A stretch of 64,000 nt of DNA from Theocolax elegans (Eukaryota > Arthropoda > Insecta > Hymenoptera > Cerocephalidae). Positions 61,440-64,000 of this stretch are shown piece after piece; position 1 is the stretch's first letter; each line of letters starts with the position of its first letter. The notes below the pieces were generated by a model that ran no database searches, was not told where the DNA came from, and saw only the letters and a list, made by a program, of their open reading frames with translations. Position numbers and translations under genes: made by a program. The DNA is taken from NCBI GenBank assembly GCA_026168455.1, contig CM047430.1, forward strand, positions 70,037,044-70,101,043, read 5' to 3'.

Positions 61440-62600
61440 TGTACACGAGAAAGAGAGCGTTTAGCGAAAATTCGCGGTTGATAAACTCGCGAATGTCTTA
61501 TATTAAATGCCGTCGCGAATTTTACATATCGTAAAGGAAAATGAAGTGTATCTCTATTGTATATAGAGATACAAAATCTCTCTGTATATTAGTGCATTAC
61601 GAATATATGTATATATATATTTATATCAATTTTTTTTTTTCAGTTAAATGATGTAGAATTCATGCAAGATTGATTTAGGTATTTTTGTAATTAAGTGGAA
61701 TATATGAGGGCTTTACGGCGGGATAAAGTAATTTGTTATTTATTTCGGGAATATTCGTATTTTAATTGTTATTTGTGAAAGATAATTACCAAATCAATAT
61801 TAATTTTCCATTAATTAAGTAAGAACCGTATTATTGACGAGATAAATTGGTTGTAGAATACTTATTAATAATTAATAACGTATTACATACGATGATCTTG
61901 TTGAATAATATGTATATCTTATCAATTAAGCACTCGGTGAACATAAAATATTTAAGTAAAACAATAACACTACTGTACAAATGATAAAGTCATTAAAACA
62001 AACGTTCAATGTGTAGGAAAAATTTTTGTTGAAAAATTCCGTGTAAATAGAATAAAGAGAGAGAGAGAGAGAGGAAGCAATCGTTGAGTGCAGGTGCAGT
62101 CGACGAGTCTGGTCGCTCGTCATTCGAAGCACGACGGTATAATTTGATATATTAAGTACACATAAGCGACGGCTGATCGTGGTTATTAGGTTGGGAGCGA
62201 CGCCCCTACAACCTCCCTGTGGAAACACTCCTGGACTCGTTCTCTCTCTCTCTCTCTCTGAGTCGGCTTGGCTAGTTACTATGCCGCTCGCAGCCGCCAA
62301 ATGGAATTATTATTATGCCCGTGTCTCCGACTTAGTCGTCACCCTCGAGTCTTCTTTAACCACCCCCACGTCGTTACGCGTGATTCGATCGTGTATTTTA
62401 CTCTTGTATTAACGACTTTCTTTTACGTTTCGTGCGATAATCACTCATTTTTCTATCCTTCTTTTTATGTTCAATTACTTTCTTATAGTTCAATAATATT
62501 TGTCGACGGTCGTGTTCTCTTGGTTTTTCAACAGATTTAACAATTACGGCACAATCGAGAGAAACAAATATTTTGACACTATTTTAATGGAAGTTTCATT
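58475..62600. other. Intronic noncoding stretch
   Basis: CA run at 58769-58793, GA-rich tracts at 59557-59650, CT run at 59904-59926, GT run at 61407-61436 and a 9-base G run near 61212. 59250-59420 is CpG-containing with TAAT-type cores (GATAATTACCGCG, TTATTAATTAGG), a possible regulatory patch. No exon recognised. Confidence 0.45.
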
Positions 62601-62615
62601 AAATATTGTAACTAC

Positions 62616-63852
62616 GTGAAATACCCAATACTTGGACACATTTTGAGAACATCTTTAAGACGTTATGATTTTAATATTATTGACGAATAATGTCAAAATT
62701 TGTGTATGGAACTATTAGTACGTTGCATTATTAACTACGCGGAGAAAAATTTCCTGATAATTTTTACCCTGTAAGGATAGTGAAAGTGGGACAAACCGTC
62801 TGTTGAAAAAATGAAAAAATTACCCGCTTTCTGGTTAAAAATTACAAAAACTTAGGATAACTTTGCAGTAGGGTAATTTTTTCCAGAAAAGATGGTTCGT
62901 CTCTTGTTTACTAACCTTACAGGGCAAAGTTATTAGAAATTTTTATGCGTGTAATTTTTACAAAAGCAAATGGATTCTCGATTAATATAGCACCTAGTAG
63001 AAATCGTATTCCATTAAATAGGTGATAAATAGATATTCTAAATAGAATGGTCGAAAAATGGGTGAAAAATAGGCGAAAAATGTGCCCATTTTTATCCTTC
63101 CGGTGAAACGCTTTTTCACCCAATTTTTAACCATCAAATAGACTAAAATATAACTTATATTCTGTTTTGAACTAATTTTTAGCTTATAAACATAGATCCA
63201 ATTTGAGTCTAGTTATGTGCTATTAAATGTCTATTAAACATGGACAAGTGAATATAACAGAAATTAGTTGTAAATCAGACGAAAACATTAAAAATCCATC
63301 CGAATCTATAGAAATTTTGAAGTTTACTGTTACCGGAAAGCTGGAAACATTATTCCAATGTCTTGAGGTTATGGTCATTCTATTAAGTGTTAAAAAAATG
63401 GGTGAAAAAGCGTTTCATCACAAGGTATTTAATACCAATGTTTAATTTCTAGTTCTTAGATTCAAATTTCTTATAGATAGTAATGTTAAAAAATGCTATG
63501 TATACAACATCGTAGCAGTTGGACACAACTTTTTGTACGAGGTAGTACTTGGACGTCAATTGACCCGATACTTGGACATTTAAATTACACGCGTCCTCGG
63601 TTCAACTCGTGTCCAACTACTACCTTATGGGGATTAGAAAAACACCTAAACTTGGACAATCTTGAAGACATGACATAACCTCGAGAACTTTTATTGAGTC
63701 TTACAATAAGTCTCCAAGTAACATAATTTTGATATAATTAGATGGATTTAATTATAATTAATGCAAACCGGTAGATATTCACGTTATATTTGTAGTCGTC
63801 TATTGTTATTAGTAGTTACTAACCGTTTGTCCAAGTATTGGGTACTTTACCT
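62616..63852. mobile_element. Inverted-repeat element with repeated TTGGACA motifs
   Basis: The terminal repeats read TGAAATACCCAATACTTGGACA (left, from 62617) and TGTCCAAGTATTGGGTACTT (right, to 63848), complementary over about 20 bases. An internal inverted pair lies at 63101-63130 and 63390-63418 (GTGAAACGCTTTTTCACCC and complement). Additional copies of a TTGGACA/TGTCCAA core occur at about 63519, 63548, 63572, 63608 and 63653, several as TACTTGGAC. No transposase ORF is visible; the 72-codon ORF at 63227-63445 has no recognised domain. It reads as a non-autonomous DNA transposon of unknown family. Confidence 0.62.
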
Positions 63853-64000
63853 TGTACTGTTCGATTAAACGAACGTTTGTTAAGCACATTCAAAAATTAG
63901 TATACTCAAATCTCTAAATTTTAAATATATTTCAAATTCTTTTTGCTTGATCATTTTCCTTTTTTTGGGAACAGATATTTTCAAGTTTAAAACTTCGGTA

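Larger units (their letters stand above)
33274..64000 (-). other. Presumed long LMO4 intron (continues past the right edge)
   Basis: Upstream of the LIM2 exon there is no recognisable LIM1 exon on the minus strand up to the end of the window, so the intron is inferred to exceed 30.7 kb. It contains an antisense LINE, the recursive-splice candidate at 58422-58474, several TAATTA/GA islands and an inverted-repeat element. If a LIM1 exon was missed, part of this stretch would be further upstream introns of the same gene. Confidence 0.6.

Overview
The window reads as nuclear DNA of an insect, most likely a hymenopteran (bee, ant or wasp). It is AT-rich but CpG-containing, packed with (GA)n/(CT)n microsatellites, almost free of long coding ORFs, and carries a spliced LIM-domain gene with insect-like glutamine/histidine runs. 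The order-level assignment is inference. Codon and splice-site style are clearly eukaryotic; nothing bacterial or viral is visible.

Gene content. One host gene is firmly supported, on the minus strand: an LMO4-type LIM-only protein (fly CG5708 / vertebrate LMO4 family). Two consecutive exons (33273-33130 and 31858-31699) encode the complete second LIM zinc-binding domain, with all eight zinc ligands and matching splice phase. I found no exon for the first LIM domain, so the intron upstream of 33273 probably runs past the right edge of the window and exceeds 30 kb. Two features of this gene stand out. First, the TGA at 31699-31701 is followed in the same frame by 134 open codons rich in Gln, His and Pro, whose CAG/CAA and CAT/CAC mixtures are synonymous in this frame only. 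This suggests a stop-readthrough extension or a misread stop. Second, at 58474 on the same strand a 3' splice site abuts a 5' splice site (CAG|GTGAGT), with a second donor 53 nt downstream. This is the layout of a recursive-splicing (ratchet) exon inside the giant intron.

Mobile and dead elements. A 5'-truncated LINE (about 35.24-37.53 kb, plus strand, antisense to LMO4) has an intact 655-codon reverse-transcriptase ORF and sits inside a (CT)n microsatellite. A tRNA-derived SINE with a 12-bp target-site duplication lies at 4.3 kb. A frameshifted, stop-containing ATAD3 (belphegor-type AAA ATPase) pseudogene fragment lies at 10.4 kb. At least four non-autonomous DNA-transposon-like inverted-repeat elements lie at 6.4-7.3, 18.3-20.2, 23.87-25.03 and 62.6-63.85 kb; the 19.4-20.2 kb one is a nested near-perfect palindrome.

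Layout. 1-31 kb: gene-poor flank downstream of LMO4, alternating AT-rich transposon islands with GC-richer islands holding TAATTA-type homeodomain core sites beside GA/CT tracts. 31.3-33.3 kb: LMO4 3' exons. 33.3-64 kb: presumed long LMO4 intron with the LINE, the recursive exon, more TAATTA/GAGA islands and a right-edge inverted-repeat element. Most ORFs in the window are low-complexity translations of microsatellites and were left out.
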